A stretch of DNA of 34,712 nucleotides from Bryobacterales bacterium (GTDB taxonomy: Bacteria; Acidobacteriota; Terriglobia; Bryobacterales; Bryobacteraceae): positions 1 through 34,712 of the forward strand of contig JAEUQC010000142.1 of the NCBI GenBank assembly GCA_016789905.1, written 5' to 3'. Below are positions 8,094 to 16,307 of the stretch, in pieces. Below the pieces are notes generated by a model. It worked only from the letters and a program-made list of their open reading frames with translations, made no database searches and was not told where the DNA came from. A program made the position numbers and the translations under genes. Every line of letters starts with the position of its first letter. The first letter of the stretch is position 1.

Positions 8094-9345
8094 GTCCTAG
8101 TCCTTCTGCCCTGATTATAGTCCCTGACGCCGAAAACATCTCGCTCCAGCGAATCCGGCCAGTGGCCTGCATCGCCACAAAGAGCGTTGCGATCGCCCCA
8201 ATCGTGATCGCCAGGCCCGTAAAGCCGCGGAAAAAGAACGCGTAGGAGAACAGCACCAGATACACGAACTGGCCCAACGCAGCCTCCCGGTAGGCGAAGC
8301 GGGCCCCCGTAACAAGCCGCAAATAGCTGGCCACCAGCCCGATCGACACCGCCGACGCAGCGAGGAACGCCGCGTGGATGTCAACATGGTCCACCAGGTA
8401 GGCTAGCAGCAGGTGGAAGGCAAAAAACGCCGCCGCCAAAAAGTAGTAGTTCATCGGATGGATCTCGATCCGGCGCAAGGTCGTCACCAGGAAAAGGAGG
8501 AAAAAGAAGAAGAACAGCGAGACAGGAGCGAAATAGCTGATCTCGGCGGCCAGCGGACCGGGCTGGAGTTTTTGGGGCATCGTCATGGCGATCTGGTAGC
8601 CGCTCAACAGACTCTGATAGGCCCAGTTGAGTTCCCAGCCCTGCGGGGTTTCCCGCTTCGCGCCCGGCGCCAGTGTGTTGTCCGGAAAATCGATGTCCCG
8701 GAAATTGGTGGTCATCCGAAGGCTGAAGTTACGGACCTCGTTCACCTTTTCGCCGAAACTATAGCGCCAGGACTCGACGCCCTGCGACTTATATTTCACG
8801 GTCAGCCGGATGGCCTCTCCCGGCGCCGCGCTCGTCCGGAGCCCGATGGAGTTGCCCTTCATCTCCAGCGGCTGCGGCTGGCCGTTGAGCCTCACCTCCA
8901 GGCCGTCGTAGATAGCCTGCTCGGCCGGGAGTGGAAAGACCAGGCGAAACGGCCGCGGCTCCCCATCGGCGTTGCGGAACACATAGTCACCGGCGAAGGT
9001 CACCGAATAGGTGCTGTACCAAAGCAGGCCCTTCTTGCGGTGGTCCAGGTGCAGGTCGACGGCCAGCTTGCCGCTTTCAGCGGGCACCAGCGATTCGACC
9101 GCCACCTTCTTGGTCACCTTGCGAGTCACGCCTTTCTCCTGGACCTCTTCGGTCTGGTCGGCCATGGTCTCCATGGCGCACGTGGGCGCCAGTTGGAGTT
9201 GGGGTGTGCCCCAGACCGACTGGACCCGGGACGCCAGCCGCTCATCGGTCGAGCGGGTGCGGGAGGAGATGGTGCCGCCGAGAATCATCCAGGCGACAGT
9301 GGTGCAGATGAAGATGGCGGCGATGGAGAGGATGCGAAGGATCAC
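8020..9345 (-). CDS. creD: CreD-like inner membrane protein
   Basis: 441 residues from a GTG at 9343-9345; a TTG at 9396 would add 17 residues. The start chosen places one transmembrane helix (ILRILSIAAIFICTTVAWMILGG) at the very N-terminus, the CreD arrangement. A long extracytoplasmic domain follows (about 30-270), then four to six closely packed C-terminal helices from FAPVSLFFFFFLLFLVTTL, with the family-typical HPMNYYFLAAAFFAFHLLLAYLVDH segment. CreD (Cet) is an envelope protein of poorly known function in the CreBC regulon of enterobacteria; no CreBC genes are present here. The stop lies inside the 5' end of ppk2, so the two may be co-expressed. The divergent fluC starts about 90 bases away. 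Confidence 0.8.
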   Translation of the reverse strand: MILRILSIAAIFICTTVAWMILGGTISSRTRSTDERLASRVQSVWGTPQLQLAPTCAMETMADQTEEVQEKGVTRKVTKKVAVESLVPAESGKLAVDLHLDHRKKGLLWYSTYSVTFAGDYVFRNADGEPRPFRLVFPLPAEQAIYDGLEVRLNGQPQPLEMKGNSIGLRTSAAPGEAIRLTVKYKSQGVESWRYSFGEKVNEVRNFSLRMTTNFRDIDFPDNTLAPGAKRETPQGWELNWAYQSLLSGYQIAMTMPQKLQPGPLAAEISYFAPVSLFFFFFLLFLVTTLRRIEIHPMNYYFLAAAFFAFHLLLAYLVDHVDIHAAFLAASAVSIGLVASYLRLVTGARFAYREAALGQFVYLVLFSYAFFFRGFTGLAITIGAIATLFVAMQATGRIRWSEMFSASGTIIRAEGLGLEPSIDDQAQRRGQNSPPPPHPLG

Positions 9346-9436
9346 GTAGCCATCTTGCCGCAAACTGGCGATAATGTAAAGTACTTTTTTCTGCAAAGCC
9401 AGGATGGGCTGGTAGGCTAGAAAGGAGATGGTTTAC

Positions 9437-9784
9437 ATGTGGATCGCGGTGGCGGGCGGGGCGGGCAGTTTGTGCCGTTACCTGGTCTGGCGCGCGGTCA
9501 CGCAGCCGGAGGCGGTGTTTCCGGCTGGCACTCTGGCCGTAAACATTCTCGGGTGTTTTTGTATTGGGCTGCTGGCGAAGATGGTGAACCACGATGTTCT
9601 GCGTCTCGCGCTGATTACAGGCTTCTTGGGAGGATTCACGACGTTTTCCGCGTTTGGGCTGGAGGTTTTCCAGCTTTTGCGGAACGGAATGATTCCTGCC
9701 GCCGTTCTGTACGTATCGGCATCAAACGTTGGAGGCGTGCTGGCCGCCTGGGCCGGCTGGCGCGTTGGACACATCTCTTCATGA
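9437..9784 (+). CDS. fluC: fluoride channel FluC/CrcB
   Basis: 115 residues, the usual size for this dual-topology homodimeric channel that exports fluoride. It shows the family motifs GGAGSLCRYL, PAGTLAVNILGCFCIGLL and TGFLGGFTTFSAFGLE, including the conserved Asn and the Phe/Thr-rich pore segment, and four hydrophobic helices. The ATG at 9437 lies nine bases after AAAGGAG (9421-9427); the ATG at 9428 sits directly on that site and is less likely. The stop overlaps the start of the following permease gene (ATGA, 9781-9784), an unusual partner. No fluoride riboswitch was recognised upstream. Confidence 0.93.
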   Translation: MWIAVAGGAGSLCRYLVWRAVTQPEAVFPAGTLAVNILGCFCIGLLAKMVNHDVLRLALITGFLGGFTTFSAFGLEVFQLLRNGMIPAAVLYVSASNVGGVLAAWAGWRVGHISS

Positions 9785-11031
9785 ACGCATTCAGGTATAA
9801 GGTTTCAACGGCTTTCGCGCTGGCAATCAGCTCGATCATGGCGCACAAGCTGCGGAGCTTTTTGACGCTGCTGGGGGTCATCATAGGCGTTTCAAGCGTG
9901 GTGCTGGTCGGGGCAGCGATCGAAGGCCTGGGCAACTACGCCAATCAGACAACATCGAAGGCGTTTGGGAGCGAGAGCTTCCTGATCGCCCAAATTGCCA
10001 ACGTCGGCAAGATGACAAGGAAGGAACGTGCAGAAAAGCTGCGGGTGAACAAGGAGATCCGGCCGGAGGATCTGGCCTATCTACGGGCAACGACGGGCGA
10101 GACGATGCTCTACAGCCCATACCGCCAGCGTGTGGAGGACGTGAAGTACAAAGAACAGACCTTCGAGAACGCCTCGATTATCGGGACGGCGGCGGTGCTG
10201 CCGGAGATCCGGGAGGTGATAACGACCGAAGGCCGGTTCTTCACCGAGCAGGAGGAGCAGAACAAGCAGTTCGTCTGTATCATCGGCACCGATATTGTGG
10301 CGAGGTTCTTTGAGGGCGGGAGCCCGATCGGCAAGTCGCTGACAATCCGCGGGTACCAGTTCCAAATCGTCGGGGTACAGGAGAAGCTGGGTAACGCCGG
10401 CGGCCGGTCGCAGGACGTTTCCGTTTACATTCCGGACGCGGCGTTCACCCGGATCATAGGGCCGTCTCGTTCGATGTCGATATTCGCGCGGCCGCGGCCG
10501 GAGTCGGGCTTAACGCTGGACCAGGGGCTGGACGTTGTGCGGGCAGCACTGCGGAGCCGCTTCAAAACGCGGCCAGGCGCCGTGGACAATTTCGACTTTC
10601 TGACGCCGGATTCGATCCGCGCGTTTATCGATCAGATCCTGGGTTTGATCGGGGCGGTGATTGTGCCGGTGACCATGATCTCGCTCGTCGTTGGCGGGAT
10701 CGTGATTATGAACATTATGCTGGTCAGCGTGACCGAGCGGACGCGGGAAATCGGGATACGGAAGGCGCTGGGAGCGCGCCAGGCCGACATTCTGCTGCAG
10801 TTCCTGATTGAGGCGGTGTTTCTTTCGGTGCTGGGAGGCGTGATGGGGCTGGGGCTTGGGTACTCAATGGCCAAGGGGCTGTCGATCGCCTTTGAGGTGG
10901 ACCTGGAGGTCACGCCATTCTACGTGTTCCTGTCGGTGATTGTGTCGACGGCGGTCGGGGTCGTTTCCGGTTGGTATCCGGCGCGGCGCGCGGCTCGAAT
11001 GGACCCGATTGAGGCGTTGCGAACGGAATAG
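9781..11031 (+). CDS. MacB-type ABC transporter permease (first of a pair)
   Basis: 416 residues. Architecture is that of a MacB/FtsX-family permease: an N-terminal helix in KLRSFLTLLGVIIGVSSVVLVGA (about 20-42), a large periplasmic MacB-PCD domain (about 45-280), then three C-terminal helices including MISLVVGGIVIMNIMLVSVTERTREIGIRKALGAR and the end motif YPARRAARMDPIEALR. Such proteins work by mechanotransmission, driving export of peptides, lipids or drugs with a separate ATPase. The start overlaps the fluC stop, so translation is coupled. The second permease starts three bases downstream. No ATPase or membrane-fusion protein is adjacent. Confidence 0.88.
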   Translation: MNAFRYKVSTAFALAISSIMAHKLRSFLTLLGVIIGVSSVVLVGAAIEGLGNYANQTTSKAFGSESFLIAQIANVGKMTRKERAEKLRVNKEIRPEDLAYLRATTGETMLYSPYRQRVEDVKYKEQTFENASIIGTAAVLPEIREVITTEGRFFTEQEEQNKQFVCIIGTDIVARFFEGGSPIGKSLTIRGYQFQIVGVQEKLGNAGGRSQDVSVYIPDAAFTRIIGPSRSMSIFARPRPESGLTLDQGLDVVRAALRSRFKTRPGAVDNFDFLTPDSIRAFIDQILGLIGAVIVPVTMISLVVGGIVIMNIMLVSVTERTREIGIRKALGARQADILLQFLIEAVFLSVLGGVMGLGLGYSMAKGLSIAFEVDLEVTPFYVFLSVIVSTAVGVVSGWYPARRAARMDPIEALRTE

Positions 11032-11034
11032 CCA

Positions 11035-12300
11035 ATGACCAAAGTTACGGGGCGGATCACGATTGGGGAGCTGTTGACAGTGGCGATGGACTCGGTGTGG
11101 GCACACCGGTTCCGGTCGCTGTTGACCATTCTGGGGATTGTTATTGGAATTACGACCGTGGTGACTGTCTCGTCGTTGCTGACGGGACTGCGGCAGGGGG
11201 TGACGACCTTCTTTTCCGAATTCGGGCCGGACAACCTGTTCATATCCCGCTATTCGGGCGACCCAGGGCAACCGCCGCAGGTATCGGAACTTCGCCGCCG
11301 GAACATCGGGCCGGAGACGGCGGAGTTGATCAAGCGGCTGGTGGCGTCGGTGGAAGAAGTGAGCGTGACCATGTACCTTCCGGGGTTCATTGGACGAAGC
11401 CCGATCACGGCGAAGGTGCCGGGATTCGAGAGCGACCAGGTGAACATGGTGGGCATGTCGGCGTCTGGGTTCCTGACGCAGCCGAGGAACTTCCTGTCCG
11501 GGCGACCGTTCACTGAAGAAGAAGACCGGCGCGGGGCGCGGGTGTGTGTGATGGGGCCGAAGCTGGCCGAGGCGTTGTTCCCGAGCGGCGGCGCGGTGGG
11601 ACAAACGGTGATCGTGGCCGGAGCGGAGTACACGATTATCGGGGTTACCGAAGAGGCCAAAGGCGGGTTTTTCGGGGAGAACCCGATTGACCGGCAAGTG
11701 ACCGTGCCGCTGACGGTAGCGCGGCTGCGGTATCCGGGGATTGACCGGTTCGTTGTGATCGCCAAGGCGCGGGAGAACCGGCGGCCGGACGCCGAGGAGG
11801 AGACGCGGCAGATTCTGCGGCGGTTCCGGAAGGTGGCCGCTGGGGCGGCGGACGATTTTTCGTTGACGACGGCGGACCAGATTATCGCCAGGTTCGATTC
11901 GATCTCGCAGTTGATCGTGCTGATCTCGATTGCGCTGAGCGGGCTGGGACTGCTAGTGGGCGGGATCGGGGTGATGAACATCATGCTGGTCTCGGTGACG
12001 GAGCGGACGAAGGAGATAGGCATCCGGAAGGCGCTGGGCGCGCGGAAGGGCGATATCGTGTTCCAGTTCCTGACCGAGGCGGTGGCGTTGACGAGCGCGG
12101 GCGGGCTTCTGGGAATCCTGATTGCGGTGATCGTGACGCTGATTGTGGGTAAGCTGGTGCCGTCGCTACCGAGCGCGGTGCCGCCGATGGCGCTGGCGGT
12201 GGGGTTTGGCGTGTCAGTGTCAATCGGGATTTTCTTCGGGACGTGGCCGGCAATGAAGGCTGCGCGTTTGGACCCGGTGGAGGCGTTACGGTATGAGTAG
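11035..12300 (+). CDS. MacB-type ABC transporter permease (second of a pair)
   Basis: 421 residues, clearly homologous to the preceding gene. It has the N-terminal helix in RFRSLLTILGIVIGITTVVTVSSL, a periplasmic MacB-PCD domain, and C-terminal helices with GLLVGGIGVMNIMLVSVTERTKEIGIRKALGARKGD, ending in WPAMKAARLDPVEALRYE. Three bases separate it from the first permease, so the two probably form a heterodimer. The ATPase must be encoded elsewhere. The last about 100 bases are duplicated just downstream (12346-12461). Confidence 0.88.
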   Translation: MTKVTGRITIGELLTVAMDSVWAHRFRSLLTILGIVIGITTVVTVSSLLTGLRQGVTTFFSEFGPDNLFISRYSGDPGQPPQVSELRRRNIGPETAELIKRLVASVEEVSVTMYLPGFIGRSPITAKVPGFESDQVNMVGMSASGFLTQPRNFLSGRPFTEEEDRRGARVCVMGPKLAEALFPSGGAVGQTVIVAGAEYTIIGVTEEAKGGFFGENPIDRQVTVPLTVARLRYPGIDRFVVIAKARENRRPDAEEETRQILRRFRKVAAGAADDFSLTTADQIIARFDSISQLIVLISIALSGLGLLVGGIGVMNIMLVSVTERTKEIGIRKALGARKGDIVFQFLTEAVALTSAGGLLGILIAVIVTLIVGKLVPSLPSAVPPMALAVGFGVSVSIGIFFGTWPAMKAARLDPVEALRYE

Positions 12301-12461
12301 ATGTCTCGCGATCGCTGATCTTCCTTCCGGCGCTGGGCCCGAGTAGCGGTGGGCTTTGGCGTTGACGTGGCCGGCGAGGAAGGCTGCGCGGTTGGACCCG
12401 GCGAAGGCGTTGCGGTATGAATAGAAGTCATGCGATTTCTGATCCTCCTGCTCGCGCTGGG
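12196..12461 (+). repeat. ancient tandem duplication across a gene junction
   Basis: Bases 12196-12337 (permease 3' end plus the start of the intergenic gap) align with 12346-12461. Both contain GACGTGGCCGG, GGCTGCGCG, TTGGACCCGG and CGTT(A/G)CGGTATGA, then a GCGAT..CTGATC segment and CGCTGGG. The second copy lacks about 26 bases. The end of the first copy is a degraded version of the first codons of the dehydrogenase gene (MRFLILLLALG); the start of the second is a degraded permease C-terminus. The whole gap between the two genes (12301-12429) is therefore a duplication scar. Confidence 0.8.
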
Positions 12462-14535
12462 TTCGTTTTGCCACGCGCAGCGTAAACCGGTCCCAGCCAC
12501 GCGGTACAACAACTGGGGCGCCTACCACGGCGGGCCGGAAAACCTGCACTACACGACGCTGGGCCAGATTACGCCGGCGAACGTCGCAAAGCTTAAGGCA
12601 GCGTGGACTCTGGAGACAGGGGACGCGTTTGAAGGCTCCGAGATTCAGTGCAATCCGATTGTTCTGGACGGGATACTCTACGCCACCTCGCCCAAGCTGC
12701 GCGTCATGGCGATTGACGGAGCGACGGGGAAACAGCTCTGGAGTTTCGACCCCTACGAGGGACGGCCGGTGCGGAACAAGCAACGCAACCGGGGACTGAT
12801 GCATTGGACGGACGGGAAGCAATCGCGGCTGTACGTGGCGGCGCAGTATAAGCTGTACTCGCTGGATTTGAAGACCGGAAAGCCGGACGCGGCGTTTGGC
12901 GGTCAGGGCTGGATCGACCTGCGGGACGACCTGGGACGGCCGAAGGAGAGCCACACGGTGGGCCTGACGACGCCGGGGGTGGTATTCGAAGACCTGCTGA
13001 TTATCGGTTCGATTTGCAGCGAGGGGCTGCCTGCGGCGCCGGGCGACATCCGGGCCTACGACGCGCGGACCGGGAAGCTGCGGTGGGCGTTCCACACGAT
13101 TCCGCATCCGGGCGAATTCGGGTACGAGAGCTGGCCGAAAGAGGGTTGGAAGACGCTGGGCGGGGCGAACAACTGGCCGGGAATGGCGCTGGACGTGAAG
13201 CGAGGATTGGTGTTTGCCCCGACGGGTTCGGCGGCCTACGACTTCTTTGGCGCCAATCGGCCGGGGAACAACCTGTTCGCCAACACGCTGTTGTGCCTGA
13301 ATGCGCGGACGGGGAAGCGGGTGTGGCATTTCCAGGCGGTGCGGCACGATGTATGGGACCGCGACTTTCCGACCAATCCGGTGCTGGTGACGGTGGCGAG
13401 GAACGGGAAATTGATCGATGCGGTGGCGCAGGCGACCAAGAGCGGTCACGTATTTGTGTTCAACCGAGAGACGGGGGAGAGCTTGTTTCCGCTGGAGGAG
13501 AAGCCGGCCCCGGCGTCGCCGGTGGCCGAGGAGAAGCTGGCGAGCGCGCAAGTGCTGCCGTTGCGTCCGGAGCCGTTCGCGCGGCAGCGCCTGACCGAGG
13601 ACATGCTGACAACGCGGACCCCGGAGGCCAACCGGATAGCGCGGGAGCGGCTGAAAACGGTACGGAGCAATGGGCAGTGGGAGCCGCCATCGCTGGAGGG
13701 AACGATCGTGTTTCCGGGCTTCGATGGGGCGGCTGAGTGGGGCGGGCAGGCGTTCGACCCGGAGACGGGTTTGTTTTATGTGAACTCGAACGAGATGGCG
13801 TGGATATTGCGGCTGGTACCACGGGCGAAGGCGACGGCGGCAACGAATGGGCGGCGGATCTACGTGCGGAGCTGCGCGGGCTGTCACCGGGACGACCTGG
13901 GCGGGAGCCCGCCGGAGTTTCCATCGTTGCGCGGGCTGGGAGCGAAGACGGACGCGGCGTCGCTTGATAAGATTCTGCGCGGAGGGGTGGGACGGATGCC
14001 GGGGTTCGCGCACCTGGGAACGGCGTCCATCGATGCGTTGAAGGCGTATTTGTTGACGGGGGAGGAGAAGGAAGTGGTGGTGGCGCCGGCGACCTCGGTT
14101 TTCGAGCAGGCGTATTCGATGGATGGGTACAACAAGTTCCTGGACCCGGACGGGTATCCGGCAATCGCGCCGCCATGGGGGACGCTGAACGCGATCTCGC
14201 TTGATTCGGGAAATTATGCGTGGAAGATTCCGTTTGGGGAGCACCCGGAGTTAGTGGCGAAGGGGATGAAAGATACGGGCTCGGAGAACTACGGCGGGCC
14301 TCTAGTTACTAAGTCTGGCTTGCTGTTTATCGGCGCGAGTAACTTCGACAAGAAGTTCCGGGCGTATGACAAGAAGACGGGCAAGCTGCTGTGGGAAACG
14401 CTGCTGCCGTTTTCCGGCAACGCGACGCCGGCGACATACATGGTGAACGGCAAGCAGTATGTGGTGATCGCGGCCGGCGGGGGCAAGAGCGGGGCGGCAT
14501 CCGGCGGGGCATACGTGGCGTTCGCGCTGCCATGA
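12430..14535 (+). CDS. PQQ-dependent (quinoprotein) dehydrogenase with cytochrome c domain
   Basis: 701 residues. Signal peptide 1 to about 17 (MRFLILLLALGSFCHAQ), so periplasmic. The body is a beta-propeller of PQQ-type blades: WTLETGDAFEGSEIQCNPIVLDGILYATS, ATGKQLWSFDP, RTGKLRWAFHTIPHPGE and KKTGKLLWETLLP. This is the pattern of membrane-bound glucose or quinate-type quinoprotein dehydrogenases. A cytochrome c domain is inserted before the last blades, with heme motif CAGCH at 482-486 and a likely Met ligand in GRMPGF (about 522). It should oxidise a sugar or alcohol and pass electrons to the respiratory chain; the substrate cannot be deduced. The downstream glycosylase gene overlaps the stop. 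Confidence 0.85.
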   Translation: MRFLILLLALGSFCHAQRKPVPATRYNNWGAYHGGPENLHYTTLGQITPANVAKLKAAWTLETGDAFEGSEIQCNPIVLDGILYATSPKLRVMAIDGATGKQLWSFDPYEGRPVRNKQRNRGLMHWTDGKQSRLYVAAQYKLYSLDLKTGKPDAAFGGQGWIDLRDDLGRPKESHTVGLTTPGVVFEDLLIIGSICSEGLPAAPGDIRAYDARTGKLRWAFHTIPHPGEFGYESWPKEGWKTLGGANNWPGMALDVKRGLVFAPTGSAAYDFFGANRPGNNLFANTLLCLNARTGKRVWHFQAVRHDVWDRDFPTNPVLVTVARNGKLIDAVAQATKSGHVFVFNRETGESLFPLEEKPAPASPVAEEKLASAQVLPLRPEPFARQRLTEDMLTTRTPEANRIARERLKTVRSNGQWEPPSLEGTIVFPGFDGAAEWGGQAFDPETGLFYVNSNEMAWILRLVPRAKATAATNGRRIYVRSCAGCHRDDLGGSPPEFPSLRGLGAKTDAASLDKILRGGVGRMPGFAHLGTASIDALKAYLLTGEEKEVVVAPATSVFEQAYSMDGYNKFLDPDGYPAIAPPWGTLNAISLDSGNYAWKIPFGEHPELVAKGMKDTGSENYGGPLVTKSGLLFIGASNFDKKFRAYDKKTGKLLWETLLPFSGNATPATYMVNGKQYVVIAAGGGKSGAASGGAYVAFALP

Positions 14536-15704
14536 TGCGGATTGGGGAGGCGAGAAGGATCGCACTGGCCGCGCAGGGGTTTCACAAAGCGCGGCCGGCG
14601 CGGGTGACGGCGCGGCAATTGGAGGCGGCGGTGCGGCGGATTGCGCCGTTGCAACTGGACTTCGTGAATGTGTTGACGCCGGCGCACTACCTGATTCCGT
14701 ACTCCCGGCTGGGACCATACTCGCGGCCGGCGCTGCACGCTTTGCTGTACGAGGATGGCGGGTTTACGGAGCAGTGGGCGCATGAGGCGGCGGTGATTCC
14801 AGTGGAGACCTGGCCGTTGTTGAAGCACCGGATGGAACGGCACCGGGCGAGGCCGGACGGGGTGGAGGAGTTGCTGCGCAGGCATGCCGGGTATAGCAGT
14901 GCGGTGATGGCGGCGATCCGGGATAGAGGCCCGTTGGCGGCGCACGAGTTGCCGGAGCCGCCGGCGGAGTTGGCGCGATTCAAGGGGACGTGGATCGGTT
15001 CGTTTCAGCGAGCGTTGCTGGAGGCGCATTTCGGATGGGGGCAACTGGCGTCGGCAAACCGGATGGCAAATTTCACGCGCAGTTATGACCTGGCGGAACG
15101 ATTGATTCCGGCGGAACATTTTGGACGCGAGTTGTCGAGGGAGGAGGCGCAGCGGGAGTTGATGCTGCGGGCGGCACGGGCGCATGGGGTGGGTACGGCG
15201 GCGGACCTGGGCGACTATTACCGGCTGCCGATTACCGAGGCGCGGCAGGCGGTGGCGCGGTTAGCGGAAGAGGGGCAGTTGGAACAGGTGGAAGTAGAGG
15301 GATGGCGGGAGGCGGCGTATTTGCATCCGGAGGCGGAGCGGCCGCGGCGGGTACGGGCGAGTTCCCTGCTCTCGCCGTTCGATCCGCTGGTATGGTTCCG
15401 TCCGCGGGCGAGCCGGCTGTTCGGGTTTGACTACCGGATTGAGATCTACACGCCGGCGGCAAAGCGGAAGTATGGCTATTACGTGCTGCCGTTTCTGCAG
15501 GACGAGCGGATCACGGCGCGGGTGGACTTGAAGGCGGACCGGGCGGCGGGAGTATTGCGGGTGATGGCGGCGCACGTGGAGGCGGGAGAGGACGGGGGGC
15601 GGGTGGCGGGAGCGTTGTTGGAAGAGTTGTGGACGCTGGCGGGGTGGCTGGAGTTGGAGGGGGTGGAGGTGGAGCAGAAAGGGAATCTGGCGAGGCATTT
15701 GTAG
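14532..15704 (+). CDS. YcaQ/AlkX-type DNA glycosylase (winged-helix, HTH_42)
   Basis: 390 residues starting at the ATG that overlaps the upstream stop (ATGA, 14532-14535). It belongs to the HTH_42/YcaQ family of interstrand-crosslink repair glycosylases. Recognisable segments are PLQLDFVNVLTPAHYLIPYSRLGPY, QWAHEAAVIP, FKGTWIGSFQRALLEAHFGWG and SLLSPFDPLVWFRPRASRLFGFDYRIEIYTP. The catalytic Q-x-D motif of the YcaQ/AlkX branch is present as Gln41-Leu-Asp43 (AlkZ proteins have Q-x-Q instead). Length is normal. Sharing a transcript with a periplasmic dehydrogenase has no obvious functional reason. Confidence 0.87.
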   Translation: MMRIGEARRIALAAQGFHKARPARVTARQLEAAVRRIAPLQLDFVNVLTPAHYLIPYSRLGPYSRPALHALLYEDGGFTEQWAHEAAVIPVETWPLLKHRMERHRARPDGVEELLRRHAGYSSAVMAAIRDRGPLAAHELPEPPAELARFKGTWIGSFQRALLEAHFGWGQLASANRMANFTRSYDLAERLIPAEHFGRELSREEAQRELMLRAARAHGVGTAADLGDYYRLPITEARQAVARLAEEGQLEQVEVEGWREAAYLHPEAERPRRVRASSLLSPFDPLVWFRPRASRLFGFDYRIEIYTPAAKRKYGYYVLPFLQDERITARVDLKADRAAGVLRVMAAHVEAGEDGGRVAGALLEELWTLAGWLELEGVEVEQKGNLARHL

Positions 15705-15740
15705 GGCGGAGGGAGGGTGGCAGTTAGGTTGGGCATGGAG

Positions 15741-16260
15741 CGTTGGGGCCCTGCGGGGTCTCGGGGCTTGTTGGCGGGGCACCTCCGGGGCGGGGGTGAG
15801 TGGCTTTCGGGGCGGGTGCGTGGCTTGGTGTATTGGGGGTGTAGAGTTGCGGCCCTGCGGGGTCTCGGGGCTCGTTGGCGGGGCGCTTCCGGCGCGGAGG
15901 TGAGTGGCTTTCGGGGCGGGTGCGTGGCTTGGCGTATTGGGGTGTAAAGTTGCGACCCTGCGGGGTCTCGGGGCTCGTTGGCGGGGCGCTTCCGGGACGG
16001 GGGTGACTGGCTTTCGGGGCGGGTGCGTGGTTTGGTGTTTTGGTGGGAGTAGCGTTGCGGCGCTGCGGGGCCTCGGGGCTTGTTGGCGGGGAGTGGCTTT
16101 CGGGGTGGACGCGTGGCTGGGTGTTTTTTTTGGGGGGGTAGAGTTGGGGTCCTGCGGGGCCTCGGGGTTTGTTGGCGGCGCGCTTCCGGAGCGGGGGGAG
16201 TGGCGTTCGGTTCGAGCGCGTGGCTGGGCGTTGGCAGTGGAGGGGCGCGGCCTCGGGAGG
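15741..16260. repeat. G-rich tandem repeat, about five units of ~104 bp
   Basis: The phrase CTGCGGGG(T/C)CTCGGGG recurs at 15751, 15855, 15958, 16063 and 16152, giving periods of 104, 103, 105 and 89 bases. A sixth degraded partial copy lies near 16246. Each unit continues with (T/C)GTTGGCGGGGCGCTTCCGG and GTGGCTTTCGGGGCGGGTGCGTGG. The period is not a multiple of three, so the open frames crossing it are not protein repeats. Each unit has four or more closely spaced runs of four G on the + strand, so G-quadruplex formation is plausible. The block fills the 603-base gap between two convergent genes; no other feature was found there. Confidence 0.88.
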
Positions 16261-16307
16261 ACTTGGGATTATCGGCGACGATGTATGGGGATGCTGAAGT
16301 TGGGGCA

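Noticed and set aside
9346..9436. Fluoride riboswitch upstream of fluC
   Set aside because: The short gap shows no recognisable fluoride-riboswitch pseudoknot sequence.
15741..16260. Possible CRISPR array
   Set aside because: Units are tandem and similar along their full length, without short identical repeats separated by unique spacers, and there are no cas genes.
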